From: DATKZS01 sp035527835 [NCBI: bacterium]
GTDB taxonomy: Bacteria > RBG-13-61-14
DNA: 30,552 bases
Reading direction: 5' to 3'
Assembly (NCBI GenBank): GCA_035527835.1
Contig: DATKZS010000050.1
Span: forward strand, 1 to 30,552
The position numbers were made by a program, and so were the translations under genes. Each line of letters begins with the position of its first letter. The first letter of the stretch is position 1. The notes beneath the pieces were generated by a model. It was not told the origin of the DNA, did no database searches, and worked only from the letters and a program-made list of their open reading frames with translations. This document shows, piece by piece, positions 22,112 to 30,281 of this stretch.

Positions 22112-24502
22112 TTAGCGGGCCGGAGACGCGGTCCGCGGTTTTGATCGGCGGCTCCGCCACGCCGCCGCCCAATACGCGATGACGGCGATCCAGGCGGGGA
22201 CCGAGATGCATGCGCCGATTCTTAACGGCCGCGAGCGGAACGTGAAGCGCACCGTGTGCCGCCCCTCCGGAACGCGCACGCCGCGGACCATCACGTTGGC
22301 GCGGTGGATCTCCGCTTCCTTGCCGTCAACCTGTGCCCGCCAGCCCGGATAAAAGCGGTCGGAGAGAATGAGCCAGCCCGCGGCCGGAGCGTCGCACTCG
22401 ATCACCACCTCCTCCGGCTCGTAGCGGGCGATGGACGCGGGGACGATCCCGCGGCTGGCCGTGTCCGCCGTATCAATCTTTTCATCGGTGGTGATGACGA
22501 TCTGCCGGCGGACGTCCATGCGCTCGACCAGGGCGATGGCCTCGCGCTCGTTGGCCGCGGCCAGCGCCGAGGGCGCCCAGTAGGCTCGGGGCAGGGCGTC
22601 AGGCAGGCGGATGACGGCGAGGCCGCTGGCTTGGTCGCGGAAGATCAGCTCGCTCGCGACGCCGCGCACCTCCGGTTCGTTGAACGGCGCCAGCACGTAG
22701 CGCACGTTGTAGAGCTCGAGCATGCGGGGCGTGAGCCCCTTCCACAGCAGCTCGAAGCCGTTCTCCGGCACCGACGAGTTGTAGCCGGTGATGTTCTCGA
22801 AGCCGGCCATGACGTGGAAGTTGCTCTCCAGCGTGTTCCACTCCCAGATGCCCTGCCGCTCCATGCGCGGGTAAGCGAGGAGCGCGGGGTACATGTCGCG
22901 GAACGCAAGCGCGTCGCGCCGGAAGATGCGGTACTGCCCGGCCGGCGGAGGGCCGTAGGGCGCAATGATGCCCGCCGCGAGCGGCCTCGATTTAAGAAGG
23001 TCCGCCGGGCCTTCCGGCATCTCTCGAACGTTGGCGGCGTAGAGGTCCGCGATTATCACGGCCAGGAAAAGCGCGGCGCCGACGTTGATCGGCAGTTTTT
23101 TCCTGGCAGCGAGGAAAAGGATGGCGCCGCAGGCCGTGTTGACCAGCATGATCTGGATGCCGCCGTGGAACAGGTGGGAGAGCGCGGCCGCGCGCAGGGC
23201 CGGGTCCCGCGTGAGCGCCGCGACCCGGTCAAGCGCGAGCGGCCAGGCAACCGCGGAGCCGGCCAGCAACAGGACGACCGCGCCCAGGTAGATGAGCGCG
23301 GGCCGGGCGAGGCCCGAGGGGTTTTCGCGGAGGCGGCGCACGATTTCTTCGAGGCCCAGCGCCGCGAGCACGGCCAGGCATCCCGCGAACCAGGCCAGGT
23401 ACTTCTCCGGGTACCGGAACGAGTTGAAGATGGGGAGCTTGAACAGGAGCGGGAACAGCGGCGCGCGGCCGCCGAAGGAGAGGACCAGGAAGAAGAGGGC
23501 GGCGATGGCGGGCGCGAGCTTCCATCGGCGCTGACTCTTGACCGCGCCCACCGCCGCCAGCGCGATCACCGGCAGGCCCAGGTAATTGGTGAGCGACCAG
23601 GGGATGGAGATGATGTCCTCCAAAAGGAATTTGCCGAAGAAGGTGAATTCGGGCCAGATCGCGCCGAACGGCGTGGGCCAGATCAGCTCGACGAGCCGGA
23701 GCGGATGAAAGGAGAAATCGGAGGCCTCGGAAAGCGTCACGCCGGCCCGGCGCAGGGACAGGCGCATCAGCTCGATGGTCGGAAGCATCTGCACGGCCGA
23801 GAGCGCGATGGACGACGCGCCGGCAACGGCCAGCGCGATCAGTGCCTGCCGCCGGCCGCGGACGGCGCGGGCCGCGCTGATGAGCGCGATGATCACGGCG
23901 GTGATGGCCGCGCTCTGCGGCTCGCCGGCCAAGACCTGCACGGCCAGCACCGCGCCCGCGCCCAGCGACCAGGCGGTCCCCTCCCGCTCGGCCCGGTCCA
24001 TGCAGTAAAGCGCGAGCGGCGCCCATGCCGGCCCGATCAGGAAAACCAGGTTCGAGAGCTGCCACACCATGTAGCCGGAGAGCGCGAACGCGACCGCGCC
24101 GAGCCACGCCGCGGCCCGCTCCAGCCCGCGCCCGCGCAGGAACAGATACATGAAGATGGCGGCCAACGGATAATGGATGAGAATGAAAACGCGGTGCGCG
24201 ATCTCGAACGGCAGGAGCACATAGATGACGTTGAGCGGATAAAACCACGCGGTCTGGACCTCCGCCGCGAACGGCATGCCCAGGAACTGTCCCGGCCGCC
24301 ACGCGTCAATCGTGCCCTTCCCGAGCGCCCCCGCCAAGATCCACCTGGTCGGCGCGAACGCCTTGAAGCTGTCCAGGAAAATGATGCCGTGAGTCCAGAA
24401 GCGGTGGAATATGAGGGCGAAGAAGGCAAGGCAGAGCAGCGGCCCGAGCCAGCATCTTGCCCTCGCTCCCGATTGGTCCTTACTGTTGGCGTTCCGCTCC
24501 AT
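22112..24502 (-). CDS. YfhO-family large polytopic membrane protein
   Basis: The 796-residue protein has the YfhO layout: about 12 membrane segments (starting GPLLCLAFFALIFHRF), an early periplasmic loop with WRPGQFLGMPFAAE, and a C-terminal extracytoplasmic region ending PGWRAQVDGKEAEIHRANVM...GVRVPEGRHTVRFTFRS before a last membrane helix. YfhO proteins resemble GT-C-fold glycosyltransferases and are linked to lipid-carrier sugar transfer onto cell-wall polymers; donor and acceptor here are unknown. It is 67 nt upstream of the apgM-like gene on the same strand and divergent from the DUF2281 gene. Confidence 0.85.
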   Translation of the reverse strand: MERNANSKDQSGARARCWLGPLLCLAFFALIFHRFWTHGIIFLDSFKAFAPTRWILAGALGKGTIDAWRPGQFLGMPFAAEVQTAWFYPLNVIYVLLPFEIAHRVFILIHYPLAAIFMYLFLRGRGLERAAAWLGAVAFALSGYMVWQLSNLVFLIGPAWAPLALYCMDRAEREGTAWSLGAGAVLAVQVLAGEPQSAAITAVIIALISAARAVRGRRQALIALAVAGASSIALSAVQMLPTIELMRLSLRRAGVTLSEASDFSFHPLRLVELIWPTPFGAIWPEFTFFGKFLLEDIISIPWSLTNYLGLPVIALAAVGAVKSQRRWKLAPAIAALFFLVLSFGGRAPLFPLLFKLPIFNSFRYPEKYLAWFAGCLAVLAALGLEEIVRRLRENPSGLARPALIYLGAVVLLLAGSAVAWPLALDRVAALTRDPALRAAALSHLFHGGIQIMLVNTACGAILFLAARKKLPINVGAALFLAVIIADLYAANVREMPEGPADLLKSRPLAAGIIAPYGPPPAGQYRIFRRDALAFRDMYPALLAYPRMERQGIWEWNTLESNFHVMAGFENITGYNSSVPENGFELLWKGLTPRMLELYNVRYVLAPFNEPEVRGVASELIFRDQASGLAVIRLPDALPRAYWAPSALAAANEREAIALVERMDVRRQIVITTDEKIDTADTASRGIVPASIARYEPEEVVIECDAPAAGWLILSDRFYPGWRAQVDGKEAEIHRANVMVRGVRVPEGRHTVRFTFRSRPLRIGACISVPAWIAVIAYWAAAWRSRRSKPRTASPAR

Positions 24503-24513
24503 CCGAGTTTCAT

Positions 24514-24541
24514 TTTACACTAATTGAATTTGAATTATAAT
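24514..24541 (+). promoter_or_regulatory. Candidate promoter of the DUF2281 gene
   Basis: TTTACA (24514-24519) is followed by 16 nt and a perfect TATAAT (24536-24541). The expected start, near 24548, falls at the beginning of the AGGAGG site, so the leader would be very short; this weakens the call. Confidence 0.4.
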
Positions 24542-24560
24542 AATGTCAGGAGGCGCGGTC

Positions 24561-24779
24561 ATGAAAAGCTTGGAGGAATTGGTCAAGGAGTTGCCGCCTG
24601 ACTTGCGGGACGAGGTCCGCGACTTCGCGGAGTTCGTGCTGGAAAAAAACCAGGCCGCCAAGGGCAAGAAGAAGGGCCGCAAGCTCAAGTTGACCTGGGC
24701 GGGAGGGCTGCGCGAGTACCGTGATAAATACACCTCGATCGAGCTCCAGAAGAAGGCGCTGGAATGGTGGGGGGATTAA
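24561..24779 (+). CDS. DUF2281-type small protein (antitoxin-like)
   Basis: The 72-residue protein starts SLEELVKELPPDLRDEVRDFAEFVLEK, the typical DUF2281 pattern, followed by a Lys-rich linker and a tryptophan-containing tail (LTWAGGLREY and LEWWGD). DUF2281 proteins often accompany PIN or other toxin genes as putative antitoxins, but no toxin gene adjoins this one; it converges on an unrelated exported-protein gene with a 4-nt gap. The ATG at 24561 lies 7 nt after AGGAGG. It may be an orphan antitoxin or act otherwise. Confidence 0.75.
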   Translation: MKSLEELVKELPPDLRDEVRDFAEFVLEKNQAAKGKKKGRKLKLTWAGGLREYRDKYTSIELQKKALEWWGD

Positions 24780-24783
24780 TTGA

Positions 24784-25392
24784 TCAGCTTTCATGGAATC
24801 CGAAATATATCCTGATTAACTTGCCGTCGGCAAAAGTGTATTCGCTAAAGTATTCAGGCTCATTGTAATAATCTAAAAAGTCGGAGTTGTTGACGGCAGC
24901 GCATTCCGGCCTTGAAGGATCGGGTATTTTGTATGCAAGTTTGGTGATATTATCTTTCTTTGTCTCAGTCACGCATCTATTTCCGAGTATACTCATGATA
25001 TCCATCTTGGACATTCCCAGTTTGATTTTCTTTCCAGTAACGAAAGTTTTGATACCGCGCAATACTGGAACCTTTTCCTTGGGTGGCAAAAAAGCCGACG
25101 AAATTTCAAATTGGGCTACTTCTCCTTCATATCCGCCACAGAAAGGGACTATTCGGATGATCTCTTTTCTATTCCGATTGTAATACAAGCTTTCCTTTTC
25201 CATAATCTCTTCATTGAAGCAACAATATTTTAGCTTCCCCAATATCTTCCGCGTGCTTTTACCGTCAGAAAGAAATATGCCTATTGCCGAAATATCTGCG
25301 CATTGGGGGATTATTTTCGGGTCGGGAGGACAGAAGGCGAGGGATGGCGCCACCAAGCATAAGATAAAAAAGAGAGAGACCGCCTTTTTCAT
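24784..25392 (-). CDS. Exported Cys-containing protein of unknown function
   Basis: The 202-residue protein is not recognised. It begins with a clear signal peptide (KKAVSLFFILCLVAPSLAF, likely cleavage after SLA). The mature part has several cysteines (for example CPPDP, PQCAD, CCF, RCV, PECAA), consistent with disulfides outside the cytoplasm. The segment KIKLGMSKMDIMSILG resembles the start of SmpA/BamE-type domains; this is a weak impression. AAAGGAGACTGGA precedes the ATG. The gene is visibly richer in A and T than its neighbours, and its codon use differs, suggesting recent acquisition. Confidence 0.75.
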   Translation of the reverse strand: MKKAVSLFFILCLVAPSLAFCPPDPKIIPQCADISAIGIFLSDGKSTRKILGKLKYCCFNEEIMEKESLYYNRNRKEIIRIVPFCGGYEGEVAQFEISSAFLPPKEKVPVLRGIKTFVTGKKIKLGMSKMDIMSILGNRCVTETKKDNITKLAYKIPDPSRPECAAVNNSDFLDYYNEPEYFSEYTFADGKLIRIYFGFHES

Positions 25393-25435
25393 TCCAGTCT
25401 CCTTTCGCCGCCTAGATCATTGAGGACCAATGAAA

Positions 25436-25453
25436 GCGGTGTCGTGCCACCGC
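25436..25453 (-). terminator. Hairpin after the brnTA and thrC-relic segment
   Basis: In the minus direction a 6-bp stem, GCGGTG/CACCGC with loop GCACGA, is followed by TTTCATT. It lies just past the thrC-tail relic, where transcripts from brnT-brnA would end. The T run is short, so the call is weak. Confidence 0.35.
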
Positions 25454-25461
25454 ACTCCAAA

Positions 25462-25506
25462 TCAGAACCCCAGCGCCTTGACCATGGTGTCGTAGTTGAT
25501 TGAGAG
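25462..25506 (-). pseudogene. Relic of a threonine synthase 3' end (14 codons)
   Basis: Translated on the minus strand this reads LSINYDTMVKALGF-stop, against LPADYNQVVKAMGF-stop at the end of thrC (26089-26133). Seven of 14 residues are identical and most others conservative; DNA matches at roughly two thirds of positions. It begins directly after the TAA of brnA. It is too diverged for a recent copy, which points to a tail from another thrC allele left beside the inserted toxin-antitoxin pair. Confidence 0.75.
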
Positions 25507-25725
25507 TTACTTGCCGTTGTGGGGCCGGGGCGCGGCGGCGGCGATGGCCCGGAGCGCGCGGTTCACGGATTTGGCGTCGGGATAGAGTCGGGCGACGTCG
25601 GGATCGAGTACGACGACGTTGCTTCCCTTGGCGTACTCTTTAGCGTACTTGCCGCGCACTCCGCGGGAAAAATCATATTCCTTGCGCATCCGGTCCGGCG
25701 CGCTTTTTTTCTTAGCCTTGTTCAT
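25507..25725 (-). CDS. brnA: BrnA-type antitoxin (ribbon-helix-helix-like)
   Basis: The 72-residue protein has a very basic N-terminus (NKAKKKSAPDRMRKEYDFSRGVRGKYAKEY), then VVVLDPDVARLYPDAKSVNRALRAIA, the strand and two helices of a small ribbon-helix-helix domain as in antitoxins paired with BrnT. It would neutralise BrnT and repress the operon. GAGGAGG lies 4 nt before ATG 25725, and its start overlaps the end of brnT by 14 nt. Its stop codon directly adjoins the thrC-tail relic. Confidence 0.8.
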   Translation of the reverse strand: MNKAKKKSAPDRMRKEYDFSRGVRGKYAKEYAKGSNVVVLDPDVARLYPDAKSVNRALRAIAAAAPRPHNGK

Positions 25726-25990
25726 ATTGCCTCCTCTCATTTTTTGCGGCGGGCCGGGCGCTGATGATTCTCTTCTTCCCGCCCCGCTCGACGTGTACAA
25801 CAACCACCAGCCGGCCCCCATTTGACATTCCCAGAAGAATGAATCGCTCCTCTTCACCGGAATGGTCGGGATCCGGGATACTTATCGAAAGCGGATCTCC
25901 AAAAACGGTGGCAGCCTCCTCGAATGAGATTCGGTGTTTTTTCCAGTTGCTATCCGCTTTTCTTTCGTCCCATTCGAAATTAAGTGCCAT
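25712..25990 (-). CDS. brnT: BrnT-family toxin
   Basis: The 92-residue protein matches BrnT: FEWDERKADSNWKKHRISFEEAATVFGDP (about 5-33), GEEERFILLG, RLVVVVHVERGGKKRIISARPA and a final ERRQYEQG. BrnT is a RelE-fold ribonuclease that stops translation by cutting RNA and is held inactive by BrnA. The gene comes first and overlaps brnA, the usual order. No good Shine-Dalgarno is visible, but the AT-rich upstream 100 bp probably holds the promoter. Confidence 0.9.
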   Translation of the reverse strand: MALNFEWDERKADSNWKKHRISFEEAATVFGDPLSISIPDPDHSGEEERFILLGMSNGGRLVVVVHVERGGKKRIISARPAAKNERRQYEQG

Positions 25991-26088
25991 TATAAATTAC
26001 TAACCCGCCTTAATTATTAGTATAGGGAGGAGTGGCGTAAAATACAAGAGAAAACCTGAGGCTCATATGCTCAATACGCGGGCGTCAG

Positions 26089-27156
26089 TTAAAACCCCAT
26101 CGCCTTGACGACCTGGTTGTAGTCGGCGGGGAGTTGGGCGCGCTTGGTCTGGTATTTCCGGGCGGTTGCGGTTCCGGAGTCGGGGTCTTTGAGGCCGTGG
26201 CCGGTCAAGGTGGCGACGACGGTCTGGCCGGATTTCAGGCCGATTTTTTCCTGGTGCTTGATGAGGCCGGCGATGCCGGCGGCGGAAGCGGGCTCGCAGA
26301 AGACGCCTTCCAAAGAGGAGAGGAGGAAGTAGGCCTCGCGGATCTCGTCGTCGGAGACCATCTCGATGACGCCCTCGGACTCGTCTCTCGCGGCCTCGGC
26401 CTTTTTCCAGGAGGCGGGGTTGCCGATGCGGATGGCGGTGGCAAAGGTCTCAGGCTTCTCAATGACCTTTTTGCGGACGATGGGGGCCGCGCCCTCGGCC
26501 TGGAAGCCGTTCATGTGGGGCAGGTTCTTGATGACTCCCTTTTGGTAGTACTGTTTGTATCCCATCCAGTACGCGGTGATGTTGCCGGCGTTGCCCACGG
26601 GGAGCACGTGATGGTCGGGCGGTCCGCCCAGGACGTCGCAGACCTCGAAGGCGGCGGTCTTCTGGCCTTCGAGGCGGTAGGGGTTCAGGGAGTTGACCAG
26701 GGTGATGGGGTGCTGCTCGGAGATTTGGCGGACGATGGCGAGGGCCTGGTCGAAGTTGCCGGCGACCTCGATGACCTCGGCGCCGTGCATGACGGCCTGG
26801 GCGAGCTTGCCGGCGGCGATCTTGCCCTCGGGGATGAGCACGTAGGCCTTGAGCCCGGCGCGGGCGGCATAGGCGGCGGCGGAGGCCGAGGTATTTCCGG
26901 TGGACGCGCAGATGACGGCCTTTGATCCGTCCTCGATAGCCTTGGACACGGCCAATGTCATGCCGCGGTCCTTGAAGCTGGCGGTCGGGTTCAGGCCCTC
27001 GAACTTGAAGTAGAGCTTGATGCCCGGGAGGATGCGGTCGCCCAGCCGGCGGGAGGGGATGAGCGGGGTGTTGCCCTCCAGCAGGGTGACCACCGCCTCT
27101 TTTTGCTTGAGGGGAAGGAAATCCCAGTAGTGATTGATGATTCCGGGCCAGGCCAT
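26089..27156 (-). CDS. thrC: Threonine synthase
   Basis: Threonine synthase converts O-phosphohomoserine to threonine with pyridoxal phosphate in the cytosol. The 355-residue protein shows LLEGNTPLIPSRRLG, the PLP-lysine motif NPTASFKDRGM (Lys62), CASTGNTSASAAAYAARAG, LPVGNAGNITAYWMGYKQY, the late ASAAGIAGLIKH and a TLTGHGLKD motif. Length fits the short bacterial/archaeal class. The ATG at 27156 is preferred over a TTG six codons upstream. It follows hom and alaC on the same strand. A diverged copy of its last 14 codons lies 583 bp downstream. Confidence 0.93.
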   Translation of the reverse strand: MAWPGIINHYWDFLPLKQKEAVVTLLEGNTPLIPSRRLGDRILPGIKLYFKFEGLNPTASFKDRGMTLAVSKAIEDGSKAVICASTGNTSASAAAYAARAGLKAYVLIPEGKIAAGKLAQAVMHGAEVIEVAGNFDQALAIVRQISEQHPITLVNSLNPYRLEGQKTAAFEVCDVLGGPPDHHVLPVGNAGNITAYWMGYKQYYQKGVIKNLPHMNGFQAEGAAPIVRKKVIEKPETFATAIRIGNPASWKKAEAARDESEGVIEMVSDDEIREAYFLLSSLEGVFCEPASAAGIAGLIKHQEKIGLKSGQTVVATLTGHGLKDPDSGTATARKYQTKRAQLPADYNQVVKAMGF

Positions 27157-27177
27157 ATCCTCAACGCCTCCCAAAGA

Positions 27178-27254
27178 GTTTGTGGTTTCAGGTTTGTAGT
27201 TTGTGGTTCAAAGACCTCCTCGAACCTGAAACCAAAAACTACAAACCACAAACC
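27178..27254. repeat. Intergenic dyad element, GTTTGTGGTTT family
   Basis: The left arm (27178-27211, GTTTGTGGTTTCAGGTTTGT) and right arm (27222-27254, GAACCTGAAACCAAAAACTA) are inverted, built of GTTTGTRGTT-type units around a 10-nt spacer. It lies between hom and thrC. Confidence 0.85.
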
Positions 27255-27263
27255 ATTGAGCAG

Positions 27264-28574
27264 TTACAGATTCGTTTCCACTCTGATCATGTGTCCCTGT
27301 CCCTTGACCTCGCGGAGCTTCTTGAACTGGGCCTGGGCCTTTTGCATCATTTCTTCTCTGGCCTTGTGGGTCATGATGACGATGGAGGCCACGGGCCCGC
27401 GCTCGCGGTTTCTTTGGATCACGGACTTGATGCTGATCTTGTTTTCGCCGAGGACCCCGGCGACCCTGGAGAGCACGCCGGGGCGGTCGGCCACGTGCAT
27501 GCGGAGGTAATACTCGGTTTCGAGCTCGGGCATGGGCAGGGGCTTCAGGGTGGGGGCGTAGTCGTCCTGGAAGGCCCCGGAATGGAGGCGGCGCGGCGGC
27601 GCGCCGGAGATGACGCGGCGGGCGAGCTCCATGACGTCCCCCACCACGGCGGCGGCGGTGGGTTCCTGCCCGGCGCCCTGGCCGTAGTAAATGGTCGGAC
27701 CCGCCATGTTGCCGAGCACGTAAACGGCGTTGTATGGCCCGGCCACGGCGGCCAGCGTCGAATCCTTGGGCACCAGCGTCGGATGCACCCTGGCCTCCAG
27801 CCCGCCGTTGCTGACCTTGGCGATGGCCAGGAGCTTGATGGCGAAGCCCAGGTGGTCGGCGGCCATGATGTCGGCGCTCTCGATCTTGGTGATGCCCTCG
27901 CGATGGATCTGGCTCAGCTTGATGGGGATGCCGAAGCCCAGGCGCACCAGGATGGCGAGCTTATGGGCGGCGTCGTAGCCCTCGACGTCGGCCTCGGGCC
28001 GGGCCTCGGCGTAGCCCTTGGCCTGGGCCTGGGCCAGGATTTCCCTGTAATCCCCGAGCCCGCGCGTCATGCCGGTCAGTATGTAGTTGCAGGTGCCGTT
28101 GACGATGCCGTAGATGGCCTGGATCTTGTTGGCGGCCAGTCCCTCCCGGAGCACGCGGATGATGGGGATGGTCCCGCACACGCTGGCCTCGTAATAGATG
28201 TCCTGGCCGGTCTCGGCCGCGGTCTTCCAGATCTCGTCGCCGTGCTTGGCCAAGAGCGCCTTGTTGGCGGTGACCACGGACTTGCCGGCGCGCAGGGCGG
28301 CGATGATCTGGTCCTTGACCCCGGGCCAGTCGCCGGCGAGCTCGATGATGATGGGGATGTCGGGATCGTTGATCAGTCGGGACGGGTCGTTGGTGAGGAT
28401 CTGTTTCTTCACCTTGACCTTGCGGGGCCGGGAGATATCCACGTCGGCCACGCCGGCCAGCTCGAGGCGCGCGCCCAGCCGGGCCGCGATCTCGCCGCCG
28501 TTCTCCTTCAAGAGCCGGATCACGCCCTGTCCGATCAGGCCGTATCCGATCAATCCTATTTTTACGGTTTTCAT
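27264..28574 (-). CDS. hom: Homoserine dehydrogenase with ACT domain
   Basis: The enzyme reduces aspartate semialdehyde to homoserine, the branch-point step for threonine and methionine. The 436-residue protein has an N-terminal NAD(P)-binding motif (GLIGYGLIGQGV, 7-18), NKALLAKHGDEIW, the catalytic-region GIVNGTCNYILTGM and AEARPEADVEGYDAAHKLAIL, and a C-terminal ACT domain (about 355-436, YYLRMHVADRPGVLSRVAGVLGENKISI), which usually mediates threonine feedback inhibition. GGAGAGGGTGG precedes ATG 28574; an upstream in-frame start lies near the dyad. It sits between alaC and thrC in one operon. Confidence 0.95.
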   Translation of the reverse strand: MKTVKIGLIGYGLIGQGVIRLLKENGGEIAARLGARLELAGVADVDISRPRKVKVKKQILTNDPSRLINDPDIPIIIELAGDWPGVKDQIIAALRAGKSVVTANKALLAKHGDEIWKTAAETGQDIYYEASVCGTIPIIRVLREGLAANKIQAIYGIVNGTCNYILTGMTRGLGDYREILAQAQAKGYAEARPEADVEGYDAAHKLAILVRLGFGIPIKLSQIHREGITKIESADIMAADHLGFAIKLLAIAKVSNGGLEARVHPTLVPKDSTLAAVAGPYNAVYVLGNMAGPTIYYGQGAGQEPTAAAVVGDVMELARRVISGAPPRRLHSGAFQDDYAPTLKPLPMPELETEYYLRMHVADRPGVLSRVAGVLGENKISIKSVIQRNRERGPVASIVIMTHKAREEMMQKAQAQFKKLREVKGQGHMIRVETNL

Positions 28575-28629
28575 CCACCCTCTCCGCAATGAGGAAACAG
28601 TATCCACAACAATACAGGTAGATTTTTTT

Positions 28630-28709
28630 AGCCGCAGATGAACGCAGATAAACGCGGATCAGAAAAATCCACAAATCTTATCTGCGTCCATCTGCGTTCA
28701 TCTGCGGCT
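28630..28709. repeat. Intergenic dyad element, GCCGCAGATGAAC family
   Basis: The left arm (28630-28662, AGCCGCAGATGAACGCAGAT) and right arm (28676-28709, ending GTTCATCTGCGGCT) are inverted; each arm has three to four GAT(G)AACGCA-type units. It lies between alaC and hom. Relatives are at 4461 and 20472. Confidence 0.87.
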
Positions 28710-28725
28710 TGCCTCTTACTGCTTT

Positions 28726-29940
28726 TTATTTGCCCGGTCCGCCCTCGGCCTCGAACCATTTCCTGATCCCGCGGATGCCCTGGCGGATGCGGTGCTCGTT
28801 TTCAACCAGGGCGAAGCGCACGCATCCCTCCCCTACCCCGCCGAAGCCGACGCCCGGGCTCACCGCCACCTTGGCCTCCTTGAGCAGGCGCAGGCTGAAC
28901 TCCAGGCTGCCCAGCTCCCTCCATTTCGGCGGAATCTTGGCCCAGACGAACATGGTGGCCTTGGGCTTCTCGATCTCCCAGCCGAGCCGGTTCAAGCCTT
29001 CCACCAGCACGTCGCGCCGGCTTTTATACACGTCCACGATCTGCTTTACTTCCTCGTCGCAATCGTTAAGCGCCTTGATGGCCGCGATCTGGATGGGCTG
29101 GAAGATGCCGTAGTCCAGGTAGCTCTTGATGCGGGCGAGCGCGGCGATCAGGGTCGGGTTGCCCAGGCAGAAGCCGACGCGCCAGCCGGGCATGGAGTAG
29201 CCCTTGGTCATGGAGTAGAACTCGACTCCGACCTCCTTGGCCCCCGGGACCTCCAGCAGGCTGGGCGCGCGGTAGCCGTCGTAAACCAGGTCGGCGTAGG
29301 CCAGGTCGTGCACGAGCCAGATCTTGTTCTCGCGCGCGAACTCGACCACCTTGTGGAAAAATTCCGGCTCCACCACCCGCGTGGTCGGGTTGTGGGGGAA
29401 GTTCAGGATGATCATCTTGGGCAGGGGCCAGGTGAGCTTGGCCGCCATCTTGAGCTGCTCGAAGAAGTCGAGGTCGTCGGTCAAGGGGATCGAGCGCACG
29501 TCCGCCCCGGCGATGACGCAGGCGTAGGAATGGATCGGGTAACACGGGTTGGGCGCGAACACCACGTCGCCGGGACCCAGGGTGACCAGGGCCAGGTGCG
29601 ACAGGCCCTCCTTGGCCCCGATGGTGGCGATGGCCTCGGTCTCGGGGTCAAGCTCAACCTCGTAGCGCCGCTGGTACCACTGGCAGATGGCCTTCCTGAG
29701 GCCCTTGATGCCCCGCGACGCGCTGTAGCGGTGGTTCTTGGGGTTGTCCAGCGCCTCCTTCATCTTGTCCACGATGGGCTTCGGGGTCGGAAGGTCCGGA
29801 TTGCCCATGCCCAGGTCAATCACGTCCTCTCCCTTCCTCCGCTCCTCCATCATCTGGTTCACCACCAGCGAAAAGACATACGGCGGCAAGCGCTGCATGC
29901 GCTCGAACTGCTTGGCGCCGGGCGAGTCGTTCTTGGTCAT
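28726..29940 (-). CDS. alaC: Class I/II aminotransferase, AlaC-like
   Basis: The 404-residue PLP enzyme closely follows the AlaC pattern: [101 protein letters not shown], the Schiff-base Lys in [17 protein letters not shown] (Lys246), [12 protein letters not shown] and a C-terminal [14 protein letters not shown]. AlaC makes alanine from pyruvate with glutamate. Placement beside hom and thrC is common for this subfamily, and some relatives act on aspartate-family substrates. AGGA precedes the ATG closely. Confidence 0.9.
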   Translation of the reverse strand: MTKNDSPGAKQFERMQRLPPYVFSLVVNQMMEERRKGEDVIDLGMGNPDLPTPKPIVDKMKEALDNPKNHRYSASRGIKGLRKAICQWYQRRYEVELDPETEAIATIGAKEGLSHLALVTLGPGDVVFAPNPCYPIHSYACVIAGADVRSIPLTDDLDFFEQLKMAAKLTWPLPKMIILNFPHNPTTRVVEPEFFHKVVEFARENKIWLVHDLAYADLVYDGYRAPSLLEVPGAKEVGVEFYSMTKGYSMPGWRVGFCLGNPTLIAALARIKSYLDYGIFQPIQIAAIKALNDCDEEVKQIVDVYKSRRDVLVEGLNRLGWEIEKPKATMFVWAKIPPKWRELGSLEFSLRLLKEAKVAVSPGVGFGGVGEGCVRFALVENEHRIRQGIRGIRKWFEAEGGPGK

Positions 29941-30171
29941 TTCCTGTTGTCAACCTCCGCTGATCGGGATAGTAAAATCCGCCGGGACCGTTATTGCACG
30001 GGGCGGCTCCGGAAAACGCGCCGGGGCGATATGGACATTGGGACTGCTGATCGCGCTGTATAGATTTTGACATAGGGCCGGAGAAAATTCAAACGGGATG
30101 AAGCGGGAGGCTTCTGGTGAGCAAAGATGATCGGGGCGCGACACCCGAGACAGGATGGCCGAGGTTTCGCG
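29941..30171. other. Intergenic region without a recognised gene
   Basis: These 231 bp upstream of alaC hold no credible gene or conserved element. A minus-strand TACTAT near 29970 could be a -10 box for alaC, but no convincing -35 goes with it. Confidence 0.4.
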
Positions 30172-30270
30172 CTACGGCGCGACTGCCGTGATGGTAAAGG
30201 CCGGGTCCAGGATGACCTCGTCCACCCACTTGCCTTTGTCGCTTATTCCGCGGGCGGGAATAGGGGATTG
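30172..30270 (-). pseudogene. Relic of the C-terminal end of the neighbouring gene (32 codons)
   Basis: Translated on the minus strand this reads QSPIPARG-ISDKGKWVDEV-ILDPAFTITAVAP-stop. The C-terminus of the adjacent partial gene reads NAQIPHCG-LLLAEEKGRWMNDV-DLSPAFTLNAVNP. The KGKWVDEV/KGRWMNDV and PAFTITAV/PAFTLNAV segments match well. An in-frame TGA directly precedes the relic, and no start codon or ribosome site is visible, so it is a detached tail rather than a gene. Confidence 0.75.
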
Positions 30271-30281
30271 TCACGCCGCGG

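Noticed and set aside
22256-24523. Long plus-strand open frame (755 codons) opposite the YfhO-like gene
   Set aside because: It is an Arg/Gly/Glu/Asp/His-rich shadow with no family pattern, while the minus strand encodes a clear membrane protein.
27180-28592. Plus-strand open frame opposite hom
   Set aside because: Low-complexity G/D/V/H-rich shadow; hom on the minus strand has all family motifs.
30089-30274. Short minus-strand open frame at the right end
   Set aside because: It is out of frame with the recognisable C-terminal relic in the same stretch and has no ribosome site.
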